Source of the DNA: Nitrosomonas sp.
GTDB taxonomy: Bacteria > Pseudomonadota > Gammaproteobacteria > Burkholderiales > Nitrosomonadaceae
Length of the DNA: 5,186 bases
Direction of reading: 5' to 3'
NCBI GenBank assembly: GCA_003514765.1
Contig: DOOY01000282.1
Coordinates: forward strand, 1 to 5,186
The notes below the pieces were generated by a model. That model had not been told where the DNA came from, did not search any database, and saw nothing but the letters and a program-made list of their open reading frames with translations. Shown here piece by piece: positions 1-5,186 of this stretch. Within the stretch, counting starts at the first letter, position 1, and every line of letters begins with the position of its first letter. The position numbers and the translations under genes are program-made.

Positions 1-69
1 TAATTTGGATTGACTCATCTCAAAGTCGATAATCATTTCTTCTGCAGCGCCGCATTCAGAAATTTCCAT
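1..69 (-). CDS. Possible 5' end of a minus-strand gene, cut by the window edge
   Basis: Reading leftward from an ATG at 69, the frame stays open for 23 codons to the left edge and begins MEISECGAAEEMIIDFEMSQ. The peptide is acidic, with no signal peptide and no recognisable domain. In frame, a stop lies 11 codons upstream of this ATG, so any gene must start within this short stretch; a TTG six codons upstream is the only other candidate. An AGGA sits just before the ATG, too close to be a good ribosome-binding site. The plus strand is also open over 4-108, so openness alone proves little. I do not recognise the product. It would be transcribed in the same direction as the beta-helix gene at 372-1961, downstream of that gene's terminator. 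Confidence 0.27.
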   Translation of the reverse strand, partial: MEISECGAAEEMIIDFEMSQSKL

Positions 70-203
70 ATCCTGCCGGCTCAAATTACGGGCAATATTT
101 CATCGTATTGAAAAAAGCAGATAATTGCACATCAGATTAAAGATAGTCGCCCGCGCTCTTCTGGCTGGGAAAGATGAGCTTACGCGAAGCAACGAAACTT
201 TAT

Positions 204-230
204 CCCGGATTTTATTAGAAGAAATCCGGG
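204..230. repeat. Perfect 9-bp inverted repeat (hairpin)
   Basis: CCCGGATTT at 204-212 is the exact reverse complement of AAATCCGGG at 222-230, leaving a 9-base loop. On the plus strand it is followed by only three Ts (CTTTAAG), so it is not a typical intrinsic terminator. It lies 26 bases before the stronger terminator hairpin and could be a structural element of a transcript ending there, or a weak terminator or processing site. Confidence 0.55.
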
Positions 231-255
231 CTTTAAGCAACCGGCGGATCTCAAC

Positions 256-289
256 AAAAAACCCCGCAACAAAGCTGCGGGGTTTTTTT
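256..289 (-). terminator. Bidirectional rho-independent terminator, serving the beta-helix gene
   Basis: CCCCGCA at 262-268 pairs with TGCGGGG at 276-282 around a 7-base loop. Six As (256-261) flank the left arm and seven Ts (283-289) flank the right arm. On the minus strand it therefore ends in a six-T run, about 90 bases past the stop codon of the gene at 372-1961, which is the obvious user. On the plus strand the seven-T run makes it equally good as a terminator for anything transcribed from the left. Confidence 0.88.
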
Positions 290-307
290 ATACTGCCATT
301 TCAATTT

Positions 308-348
308 AACGACAGGCAATTAAAAATCAAAATACACCAACTGTCGTT
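308..348. repeat. 8-bp inverted repeat in the 3' UTR of the beta-helix gene
   Basis: AACGACAG at 308-315 and CTGTCGTT at 341-348 are exact reverse complements separated by 25 bases. The repeat lies between the stop codon at 372 and the terminator at 256-289. It has no T-run immediately after either arm, so it is more likely a 3' UTR stem than a terminator. The long loop makes its significance uncertain. Confidence 0.4.
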
Positions 349-371
349 TATAAATCGCCGGCAGCATCTTT

Positions 372-1961
372 TTAGAAATTAAAAGTCCATTCCTGTGTCC
401 AGTCATCATCAGCATCTTTGAATGCGCCAACATAATCGACGGTATCAAAGAAAGCATCGTTAACTGGGGCACCGCCCAAGATTAGAGGAGAACCGGCTGC
501 CGGCAGAAAGCCATTTAGCAGTGGGTCTTCCTGACTGTTGCCTGACTGAGACGTAAACCAGTCTGCAACGGCAAAGGTTGCGCCATTTCCATCCAGAAAA
601 TTGTTGCCGCAACGCACGAAGGAGTTGACCATGATCAATTCTCCGGTCAGATTACCCGGTGCACCCGCATTCAGGAAGGTAGCCTCACCATCGATAGAAA
701 CGCAGTCGGGAAAACCTGTAATAACGGAATTCCATATATTCGCACCGGTGCCACGGCGCAGAAGAATACCTTGTGTGGCAACAGGCGCGCCGATCATGGT
801 CATATTTGACAACATCGGTTTCGCGCGCGGTGCGATATCGTTATTGACTTCATTATTATCCGCTTCTATACCCCGATCACCGTCATCAGCAGCCTGTTTG
901 ATCAGAACGAATTGCGCTTTTCCTGTCCATCCGCTACCCCAGTCCAGACTGTCATCACCGATATTGGATAATACCAGATGTTTCAAACCTACTGTACCGC
1001 CAAACATTTCAACGCCATCGTCGAGTCCTTCATGCACATGAACAAAATCAATGACGGTGCCCGAACCGACACCATTAAGCGTCAAACCATTCAATTCTTC
1101 ATTGGGACGCACCGCAAAACCGGCAAAAAGAATTTGTGTATATTTAATAAGACCGCTGTTGTCTTCAGGATTATTGCCGCCGAATATCTCTGAAGTAACC
1201 GCCTCGAAAGGGACTTCACAAGGGCTGACGCCTTCATTACAGCCATTGACAGGCGCATTTCCAGACAACACTAAACCGCCCCATTCGCCCGCTGCCTGCT
1301 GCGACGGACCGCTCATGACGATCGGATGATCCGGCGTGCCTTCCGCCATTATTTTTGAACCACGTCTGATCCAAAGGAAATCAGCACCCTGCTGCCCGAA
1401 TATCTGTGTACCCGGATTAATCGTCAATGTGGCGCTATTGACATTATCGCCGCCGATAAATACACCGCCAGATACAATCCACTGCGTGTTTTTCGTCAAT
1501 GTAATATCCTGGTTGTATTCACCGCTTAGCACGCAGGATCCATCAACAGGGCCTGGTGCGGCAAAACTCGGGCAGCCCTGGAAACTGTTGCTGACCAGCT
1601 GCGCAACCGAAAAGCGGTTGGTGCCTGGAATCAATTGTAATTTAGCATAAAACTCATCAGCACCCACGCCGATGGATGGCACATGCAACGCTGTCGTTGC
1701 CAAATCAAATACTACACGTTCCTGCCCTTTGACTGCCGGTATTGGATTGGCTGAAACAAGTTTCAGCGCATCGCCATCGATTTGCAATTGCGCGTTGAAA
1801 AATGTAGAAGAAGCGCCATTCAATACTTCCACGACAGGCATATCAACAATGCCTGTTGCGGCATCAAAAGTGGCTGCAGCATGACTGTTCGATGCAAACA
1901 TGCCGAACATTAATGCTGATATGATTGATAACCCTGCTTGTTTGTTCTTTAACCTTACCAT
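372..1961 (-). CDS. Exported beta-helix-type surface or periplasmic protein, function unknown
   Basis: The start is placed at 1961, not at the longest-frame ATG at 2018. GGAG lies six bases upstream of the 1961 ATG, and that start gives a clean Sec signal peptide: basic VRLKNK, hydrophobic core to about residue 23, cleavage after SNSHA near residue 28. The mature protein has an N-terminal segment (about 30-123, opening TFDAATGIVDMPVVEV) that looks like a small beta domain. From about 150 to 515 it is rich in short G/N/D-turn beta strands, with landmarks LTINPGTQIFG (179-189), GEWGGLVLSGNAPVNG (225-240), DDGVEMFGGTV (314-324) and DRGIEADNN (362-370). Proteins with these landmarks are usually secreted, predicted right-handed parallel beta-helices, known to me mostly as hypothetical proteins in Bacteroidetes and Proteobacteria. 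Six cysteines (130, 143, 241, 248, 420, 451) suggest up to three disulfides, fitting export. The protein ends in an aromatic tail, EWTFNF. There is no lipobox. No catalytic motif was recognised, so no function is assigned. It is transcribed divergently from the VOC gene. Confidence 0.87.
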   Translation of the reverse strand: MVRLKNKQAGLSIISALMFGMFASNSHAAATFDAATGIVDMPVVEVLNGASSTFFNAQLQIDGDALKLVSANPIPAVKGQERVVFDLATTALHVPSIGVGADEFYAKLQLIPGTNRFSVAQLVSNSFQGCPSFAAPGPVDGSCVLSGEYNQDITLTKNTQWIVSGGVFIGGDNVNSATLTINPGTQIFGQQGADFLWIRRGSKIMAEGTPDHPIVMSGPSQQAAGEWGGLVLSGNAPVNGCNEGVSPCEVPFEAVTSEIFGGNNPEDNSGLIKYTQILFAGFAVRPNEELNGLTLNGVGSGTVIDFVHVHEGLDDGVEMFGGTVGLKHLVLSNIGDDSLDWGSGWTGKAQFVLIKQAADDGDRGIEADNNEVNNDIAPRAKPMLSNMTMIGAPVATQGILLRRGTGANIWNSVITGFPDCVSIDGEATFLNAGAPGNLTGELIMVNSFVRCGNNFLDGNGATFAVADWFTSQSGNSQEDPLLNGFLPAAGSPLILGGAPVNDAFFDTVDYVGAFKDADDDWTQEWTFNF

Positions 1962-1965
1962 TTTT

Positions 1966-1971
1966 ATCTCC
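1966..1971 (-). promoter_or_regulatory. Ribosome-binding site that fixes the beta-helix gene start
   Basis: On the minus strand the sequence before the ATG at 1961 reads CGGAGATAAAA, placing GGAG six bases from the start codon. The upstream in-frame ATG at 2018 has no comparable motif and would bury the signal peptide behind 19 extra residues. Confidence 0.7.
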
Positions 1972-2071
1972 GATTTAAGTATTTCGTGAACCTTTTGGTC
2001 AGGCCAATTTACCAACATAATATGACAGGAATGTTACATCATGATGAATGATTCCATCTTTATCACATACC

Positions 2072-2086
2072 TTAACAGGCTGTTAA
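2072..2086. promoter_or_regulatory. Perfect 15-base palindrome, candidate operator
   Basis: TTAACAG (2072-2078) and CTGTTAA (2080-2086) are exact reverse complements around a single central G. The site lies in the divergent region, 19 bases before the VOC start codon and 110 bases before the beta-helix start codon, where a repressor could act on one or both genes. It is too short and A/T-ended to be a terminator. The regulator is not identifiable from this window. A second palindrome, CATCATGATG, lies at 2037-2046, and a possible minus-strand -10 (TATTAT) lies at 2017-2022. Confidence 0.45.
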
Positions 2087-2105
2087 ATTTTGAGATTATG
2101 ACGTT

Positions 2106-2528
2106 ATGCCCATCACGCTGAATCACACTATTGTTCCTGCACATGACAAAGAAAAAACCGCACGTTTTTATGCACATATATTTGGTTTCGAATACATCGG
2201 CGCATTCGCGTCTTTTATTGTGGTGCGGGTTAATGAAACGCTGTGTCTCGACTTTGCCGATAGAGACAAGTTTGAATCGCATCACTATGCTTTCAAGGTT
2301 TCAGAAGCGGAATTTGATGTCATTTTTGATCGCATCCAGGCTGAGAAAATAAAATACGGCAGCGGCCCCTACGATCCCGAAGACATGAAAATCAACCATA
2401 ACTATGGCGACAGAGGTGTATATTTCCGAGATGCAAACGGTCATCTGCTCGAGATGCTGACAGCTGATTTTATAAAATTGAAGATAGCGAGTAGCTGTGC
2501 AAAAGTGATGAAACCCGGTTTTGAATAA
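2106..2528 (+). CDS. VOC (glyoxalase/bleomycin resistance/dioxygenase) family protein
   Basis: This 140-residue protein is a single vicinal-oxygen-chelate unit made of two beta-alpha-beta-beta-beta modules. The first module opens with LNHTIVPAHD and continues through the helix containing ARFYAHIFGFEY (about 19-30). The second opens at HHYAFKV (59-65) and ends with DRGVYFRDANGHLLEMLT (102-119). Likely metal ligands are His7, His60 and Glu116, at the positions where the fold places them. Length is normal for the family, and there is no signal peptide, so it is cytoplasmic. The family covers lyases, isomerases, extradiol dioxygenases and thiol transferases, and the substrate cannot be read from sequence. 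The ATG at 2106 has only a weak GAG 11 bases upstream; the nearby ATG at 2098 is out of frame. It diverges from the beta-helix gene and lies 144 bases before the receptor gene, with no obvious link to PQQ. Confidence 0.9.
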   Translation: MPITLNHTIVPAHDKEKTARFYAHIFGFEYIGAFASFIVVRVNETLCLDFADRDKFESHHYAFKVSEAEFDVIFDRIQAEKIKYGSGPYDPEDMKINHNYGDRGVYFRDANGHLLEMLTADFIKLKIASSCAKVMKPGFE

Positions 2529-2551
2529 GCTAAAAAATTACGTTAATAGAC

Positions 2552-2563
2552 TTAATGCATTAA
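2552..2563. repeat. Perfect 12-base palindrome upstream of the receptor gene
   Basis: TTAATGCATTAA is its own reverse complement. It ends 14 bases before a consensus -10 hexamer at 2578-2583, so it covers the position where a -35 element or an upstream operator would lie. It is A/T-rich and short, so chance is possible. Confidence 0.35.
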
Positions 2564-2573
2564 TTTTCTGCGT

Positions 2574-2588
2574 ACCCTATAATTGGGT
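2574..2588 (+). promoter_or_regulatory. Candidate promoter -10 for the receptor gene, inside an ACCC/GGGT repeat
   Basis: TATAAT at 2578-2583 matches the sigma-70 -10 consensus exactly. It is flanked by ACCC (2574-2577) and GGGT (2585-2588), a small inverted repeat over the -10. No good -35 hexamer is seen at 16-18 bases upstream, so an activator may be required, or the match may be fortuitous. Transcription from here would give a leader of roughly 80 bases before the GTG at 2673. Confidence 0.4.
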
Positions 2589-2672
2589 CAGAATTTTAAC
2601 TCGAATTTAATAACAGCAAGAAACCCAAAAATCATTGAAGTGATTACCTGATTCCACCTCTATCATTTTCCG

Positions 2673-4739
2673 GTGAATTTTTTTTATATTCTGACAAGCA
2701 CTTTCTTGCTCGTTTCATTTGCCCTGGCGCAAGAACCCGAGTTAGCCGATTCAACAAAATCCGTAATCCTCAGCCCCATCAACATCACCGCCACGCGGAG
2801 CGAGCGGCAGTCAAAAGAAATTCCGAACGCAATCACAACCATCGACCGTTATCCGCAGCAAGATTACCAGCCCGGCGTCACACTCGACGAATTCGCGCGC
2901 AGCACCCCCGGTGTTTTTTTTCAGAATCAGGCCAACTTTTCACAGGATTTACGTATTTCCATCCGCGGTTTTGGCGCACGGTCGGCATTTGGCGTGCGCG
3001 GAATTCAGATGCATGTCGATGGTATTCCGCAAACACTGCCGGACGGGCAGACACAGCTTGACTCGATTGATCCATCGCTGATCGAGCAGATGGAAATCGT
3101 GCGCGGTCCATTGGCTTCACTGTACGGTAATGCTTCCGGCGGCATGATCGGCATAACGACACGGGCAGCGCCGGACGAACGGTTTGTACTGGCGCCGCGG
3201 CAGGTATTTGGTCAATATGGTTTATTCAAGTCCGAATTGTTCGCCGGCGGGCGGCATGAACGCTTTGATTACACGGTGTTTGGTTCTCACCTGCAGCAAA
3301 ACGGTTGGCGCGACCATAGCAATGTGCAGAATTACTTTTCGCAGGCCAAGCTGAATTTCAAAGTCGGCGATGACGCTGATTTGATGCTGTTGTTTCGCAA
3401 ATTTTATTCACCGGAAGCAAAAGACCCCGGCGGATTGACGCTGGATCAAGTACGCGCCAATCCAAAGCAAGCGGCATCCAGGAACGCACAGTTTAACGCC
3501 GGAGAAGAAGTCAATCAGGAACAAATGGGTATCCGTTTTCGCAAAAGGCCCGCGTCAGGACAGGAGATTTCCTTCACCGCACATATGCTGCACCGCGATT
3601 TTCAGAACCGCCTGCCGTTTTTCGACGGCGGCCAGGTGCAGTTTGACCGTTTAGTGGGGGGCGTCTCGCTGCAATACAGACGCGACCATACATTGTTCAA
3701 CCGCCCCAACCGTTTAGTTGTCGGCGTGGACTACGGCATCCAGAACGATGACCGCCAGCGTTTTAATAACGACGCCGGTAAACGCGGCGCACTAACATTA
3801 AACCAGATAGAGCGCGTGCAGAATGTGGGGCCTTTTTTTCGTAACGAATGGCGCATGCTCGACAAACTGGATCTTGTACTCGGCGGCCGCTGGGACTGGT
3901 TGCATTACCAGGTCAATGACACTTTCAAGGATGACGGCAACCAGTCCGGCGACAAAACATTATCCCAGGGCAGCGGCACCGCAGGGCTGGTGTATCACCT
4001 GAACGAACAGCACCAGCTATACACAAACGTAGCATCCGTGTTTGAAACCCCAACCACAACCGAACTCGTCAACAATCCGTCCGGCAAAGGTGGATTCAAC
4101 CCCAACCTGAATCCACAGACATCGCTGAGCCAGGAACTTGGAGTACGCGGAATCGCGCGAGGATTTCAATATGAAACAGCGTTGTTTTACATTCATTCCT
4201 GGAATGAAATTCTGCCGTTTGAGCTGCCTTCGTCGCCGGGGCGCGCTTTCTTCCGCAATACCGGAGAATCCAGCCGTCTCGGCGTGGAAACCCGGCTGGC
4301 ATCACCTGAATGGAAAGGATTGCGTGGCGAAATCAGTTACACCTATTCCGATTTTGAGTTTGAGAAATTTATCGTCGACGCTGACAACCTGAAAGGTAAT
4401 GCCTTTCCCGGTATACCGGCGCACCGCTGGGAAGGTTTGCTGCGCTATGCCCATCACTATGGCTTTTTTGGCCAGATACATGTGCAACGCGTGGGATCTT
4501 TTTTCGTCAACGATACCAACAGTGCCGCCAATCAGGCATATAACCTCGGACAGTTGCTAGTCGGTTGGGGCAGGCGTTACCGCTGGCTGGAAGGTTCGAT
4601 ATTTGTCGGCATCAATAATCTGTTCGATGAACGCTATAATGCCAACACACGCATCAACGCAGCATTTGGCCGTTACTTTGAACCCGGCGCACCGATCAAT
4701 GCTTTCGGTGGATTGCGGATTCGTATTACCCCTTTCTGA
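2673..4739 (+). CDS. pqqU: TonB-dependent outer-membrane receptor, YncD/PqqU type (probable PQQ uptake)
   Basis: A 688-residue TonB-dependent transporter. It has a signal peptide ending at SFALA (cleavage before Gln20), a probable TonB box around LSPINITATR (33-42), a plug domain (about 47-165) and a 22-strand-type barrel to a terminal Phe688. It resembles E. coli YncD from end to end by recall: plug motifs SIRGFGARSAFGVRG (96-110), VDGIPQTLPDGQ (115-126) and RGPLASLYGNASGG (144-157), barrel loops GWRDHS (211-216), DPGGLT (251-256) and ANPKQA (262-267), then FETPT-TEL and the ending NLFDERY...GRYFEP. YncD was renamed PqqU because it imports pyrroloquinoline quinone, using TonB/ExbBD energy. 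The next gene encodes a PQQ-enzyme family member, which supports that substrate. The start is a GTG with no clear Shine-Dalgarno, and an in-frame TGA eight codons upstream leaves no other start that keeps the full signal peptide. The signal peptide n-region (MNFFY) lacks basic residues, which is unusual. Other ligands remain possible for this family. Confidence 0.92.
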   Translation: MNFFYILTSTFLLVSFALAQEPELADSTKSVILSPINITATRSERQSKEIPNAITTIDRYPQQDYQPGVTLDEFARSTPGVFFQNQANFSQDLRISIRGFGARSAFGVRGIQMHVDGIPQTLPDGQTQLDSIDPSLIEQMEIVRGPLASLYGNASGGMIGITTRAAPDERFVLAPRQVFGQYGLFKSELFAGGRHERFDYTVFGSHLQQNGWRDHSNVQNYFSQAKLNFKVGDDADLMLLFRKFYSPEAKDPGGLTLDQVRANPKQAASRNAQFNAGEEVNQEQMGIRFRKRPASGQEISFTAHMLHRDFQNRLPFFDGGQVQFDRLVGGVSLQYRRDHTLFNRPNRLVVGVDYGIQNDDRQRFNNDAGKRGALTLNQIERVQNVGPFFRNEWRMLDKLDLVLGGRWDWLHYQVNDTFKDDGNQSGDKTLSQGSGTAGLVYHLNEQHQLYTNVASVFETPTTTELVNNPSGKGGFNPNLNPQTSLSQELGVRGIARGFQYETALFYIHSWNEILPFELPSSPGRAFFRNTGESSRLGVETRLASPEWKGLRGEISYTYSDFEFEKFIVDADNLKGNAFPGIPAHRWEGLLRYAHHYGFFGQIHVQRVGSFFVNDTNSAANQAYNLGQLLVGWGRRYRWLEGSIFVGINNLFDERYNANTRINAAFGRYFEPGAPINAFGGLRIRITPF

Positions 4740-4814
4740 GCAAGAATCAACAGTATTAAGTATTGAGACAGCGTGCCAAGAATGATACATTGAGTTTCAC
4801 AAAATTGGTTCACT

Positions 4815-4842
4815 TCTTTCTCAAGATAATGTCCGAGAAAGA
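4815..4842. repeat. 8-bp inverted repeat before the dehydrogenase gene
   Basis: TCTTTCTC (4815-4822) and GAGAAAGA (4835-4842) are exact reverse complements separated by 12 bases. No T-run follows on the plus strand, so it is a poor terminator for the receptor gene. Its right arm lies about where the -35 of the candidate promoter at 4856-4861 would be, so it may be an operator instead. Confidence 0.4.
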
Positions 4843-4855
4843 GAACATGACTGAC

Positions 4856-4861
4856 TATAAT
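4856..4861 (+). promoter_or_regulatory. Candidate -10 element for the dehydrogenase gene
   Basis: TATAAT matches the sigma-70 -10 consensus exactly and lies 39 bases before the start codon at 4901, leaving a short leader that includes the strong ribosome-binding site. No convincing -35 hexamer is present at the usual distance. With no intrinsic terminator seen in the 161-base gap after the receptor gene, read-through from upstream is also possible. Confidence 0.4.
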
Positions 4862-4888
4862 CGATCTAACAGGTACACCATCAGCAAG

Positions 4889-4895
4889 TAAGGAG
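4889..4895 (+). promoter_or_regulatory. Strong ribosome-binding site for the dehydrogenase gene
   Basis: TAAGGAG is a near-perfect Shine-Dalgarno sequence five bases before the ATG at 4901. It fixes that start and contrasts with the absence of any such motif before the receptor's GTG start. Confidence 0.85.
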
Positions 4896-4900
4896 AAAAT

Positions 4901-5186
4901 ATGTTTCAGCAATTTTCGTTAATTATACGTTTCCAACCCTATGCGTTGTTTGTTTTGTTAATATGCGGGGTTTTTCTGGCGTCTACAGCACACGCTCAAC
5001 GCATCACAACGCAGGTTGATGTCAAGATTTTCGCGCGCGGTCTGCAACACCCCTGGGGGATGGCTTTCCTGCCGGACGGCAAAATCCTGGTGACCGAACG
5101 TGTCGGGCGGTTACGCATTGTCACGCCGGATGGCCGTATTTCCGAGCCGGTTAAAAACGTGCCCGCCGTTTACAGTGAAAAACAGG
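4901..5186 (+). CDS. PQQ-dependent glucose/sorbosone dehydrogenase family protein (5' part, cut by the window edge)
   Basis: The first 95 codons are present, and the frame is open to the right edge. A signal peptide (about 1-32, hydrophobic core YALFVLLICGVFLA, cleavage after STAHA's AHA) sends the product to the periplasm. The mature N-terminus contains GLQHPWGMAFLPDGKILVTE (48-67) followed by RVGRLRIV and SEPVKNVPAV. This is the first blade of the six-bladed propeller of the GSDH family (PF07995), which includes E. coli YliI, a soluble aldose sugar dehydrogenase, and bacterial sorbosone dehydrogenases. Characterised members oxidise aldoses or related sugars with PQQ. Family members are usually about 350-450 residues, so roughly three quarters is missing, including most cofactor and catalytic residues. 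It follows the PqqU-like receptor by 161 bases on the same strand, which fits a cofactor-import and apo-enzyme pairing. The substrate cannot be told from this fragment, and some PF07995 proteins are not proven enzymes. Confidence 0.88.
   Translation, partial: MFQQFSLIIRFQPYALFVLLICGVFLASTAHAQRITTQVDVKIFARGLQHPWGMAFLPDGKILVTERVGRLRIVTPDGRISEPVKNVPAVYSEKQ

Larger units (their letters stand above)
70..371. other. Intergenic region, no convincing gene
   Basis: No frame here looks like a protein gene. The longest open frame starts at a TTG at 125 without a ribosome-binding site and reads straight through a strong terminator. The region contains an imperfect hairpin at about 157-181, a perfect 9-bp inverted repeat at 204-230, the bidirectional terminator at 256-289 and an 8-bp inverted repeat at 308-348. 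It holds the 3' untranslated region of the minus-strand beta-helix gene. It could also encode a small plus-strand RNA, which is speculative. Confidence 0.6.

Noticed and set aside
26..40. GATAATCATTT resembling half a Fur box
   Set aside because: Only half of the 19-base site is present and it lies inside the possible coding stretch, with no promoter beside it.
125..382. 85-codon plus-strand open frame from a TTG
   Set aside because: It reads through the strong terminator at 256-289, overlaps the end of the beta-helix gene, and has neither a ribosome-binding site nor a recognisable product.
601..1884. Several plus-strand open frames opposite the beta-helix gene
   Set aside because: They are antisense shadows with low-complexity Pro/Ser-rich translations, no ribosome-binding sites and no domain resemblance.
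1962..2018. Longer N-terminus of the beta-helix protein starting at the ATG at 2018
   Set aside because: It would place 19 residues before a complete signal peptide, while the ATG at 1961 has GGAG at the right distance.
2060..2070. TATCACAT resembling a CRP half-site
   Set aside because: The matching second half at the required spacing is absent.
2034..2352. Open frames overlapping the VOC gene on both strands
   Set aside because: The VOC frame has clear family motifs and metal ligands; the overlapping frames have none.
2878..4487. Antisense and alternate-frame open frames within the receptor gene
   Set aside because: The receptor frame is continuous and matches a known family throughout; the others are by-products of its codon use.
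4557..4912. Minus-strand open frames across the receptor end and the following gap
   Set aside because: They overlap strong plus-strand genes and the ribosome-binding site at 4889-4895 and resemble nothing known.
1..5186. CRISPR arrays, insertion sequences, tRNA or rRNA genes
   Set aside because: No regularly spaced direct repeats, transposase motifs, terminal inverted repeats or tRNA cloverleaf were seen.

Overview
The window looks like a moderate-GC Gram-negative proteobacterial chromosome. All three of the larger genes encode proteins with cleavable Sec signal peptides, one of them is a TonB-dependent outer-membrane receptor, and the best ribosome-binding sites are canonical GGAG/AAGGAG. 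A beta- or gammaproteobacterium is likely. The genus cannot be fixed from this sequence.

Layout, left to right. Positions 1-69 may be the 5' end of a minus-strand gene that runs off the left edge; this is weak. Positions 70-371 carry no convincing gene but hold several hairpins, including a strong bidirectional intrinsic terminator at 256-289. Positions 372-1961 (minus) encode an exported, probably parallel beta-helix protein of 529 residues. This gene diverges from a small plus-strand VOC (glyoxalase-fold) gene at 2106-2528, across a 144-base intergenic region containing a perfect 15-base palindrome. Next, on the plus strand, come a 688-residue TonB-dependent receptor (2673-4739) and the first 95 codons of a periplasmic PQQ-dependent glucose/sorbosone-type dehydrogenase (4901 to the right edge).

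The main biological point is the last pair. The receptor resembles Escherichia coli YncD (renamed PqqU, the TonB-dependent receptor for pyrroloquinoline quinone) along its whole length. The next gene begins like the soluble PQQ-dependent aldose sugar dehydrogenase family (YliI/Asd, PF07995). Together they read as a PQQ-scavenging module: outer-membrane uptake of the cofactor beside a periplasmic apo-enzyme that needs it. How the beta-helix protein and the VOC protein relate to this module is not shown by the sequence. Each gene appears to have its own candidate promoter, so a single operon is not demonstrated.
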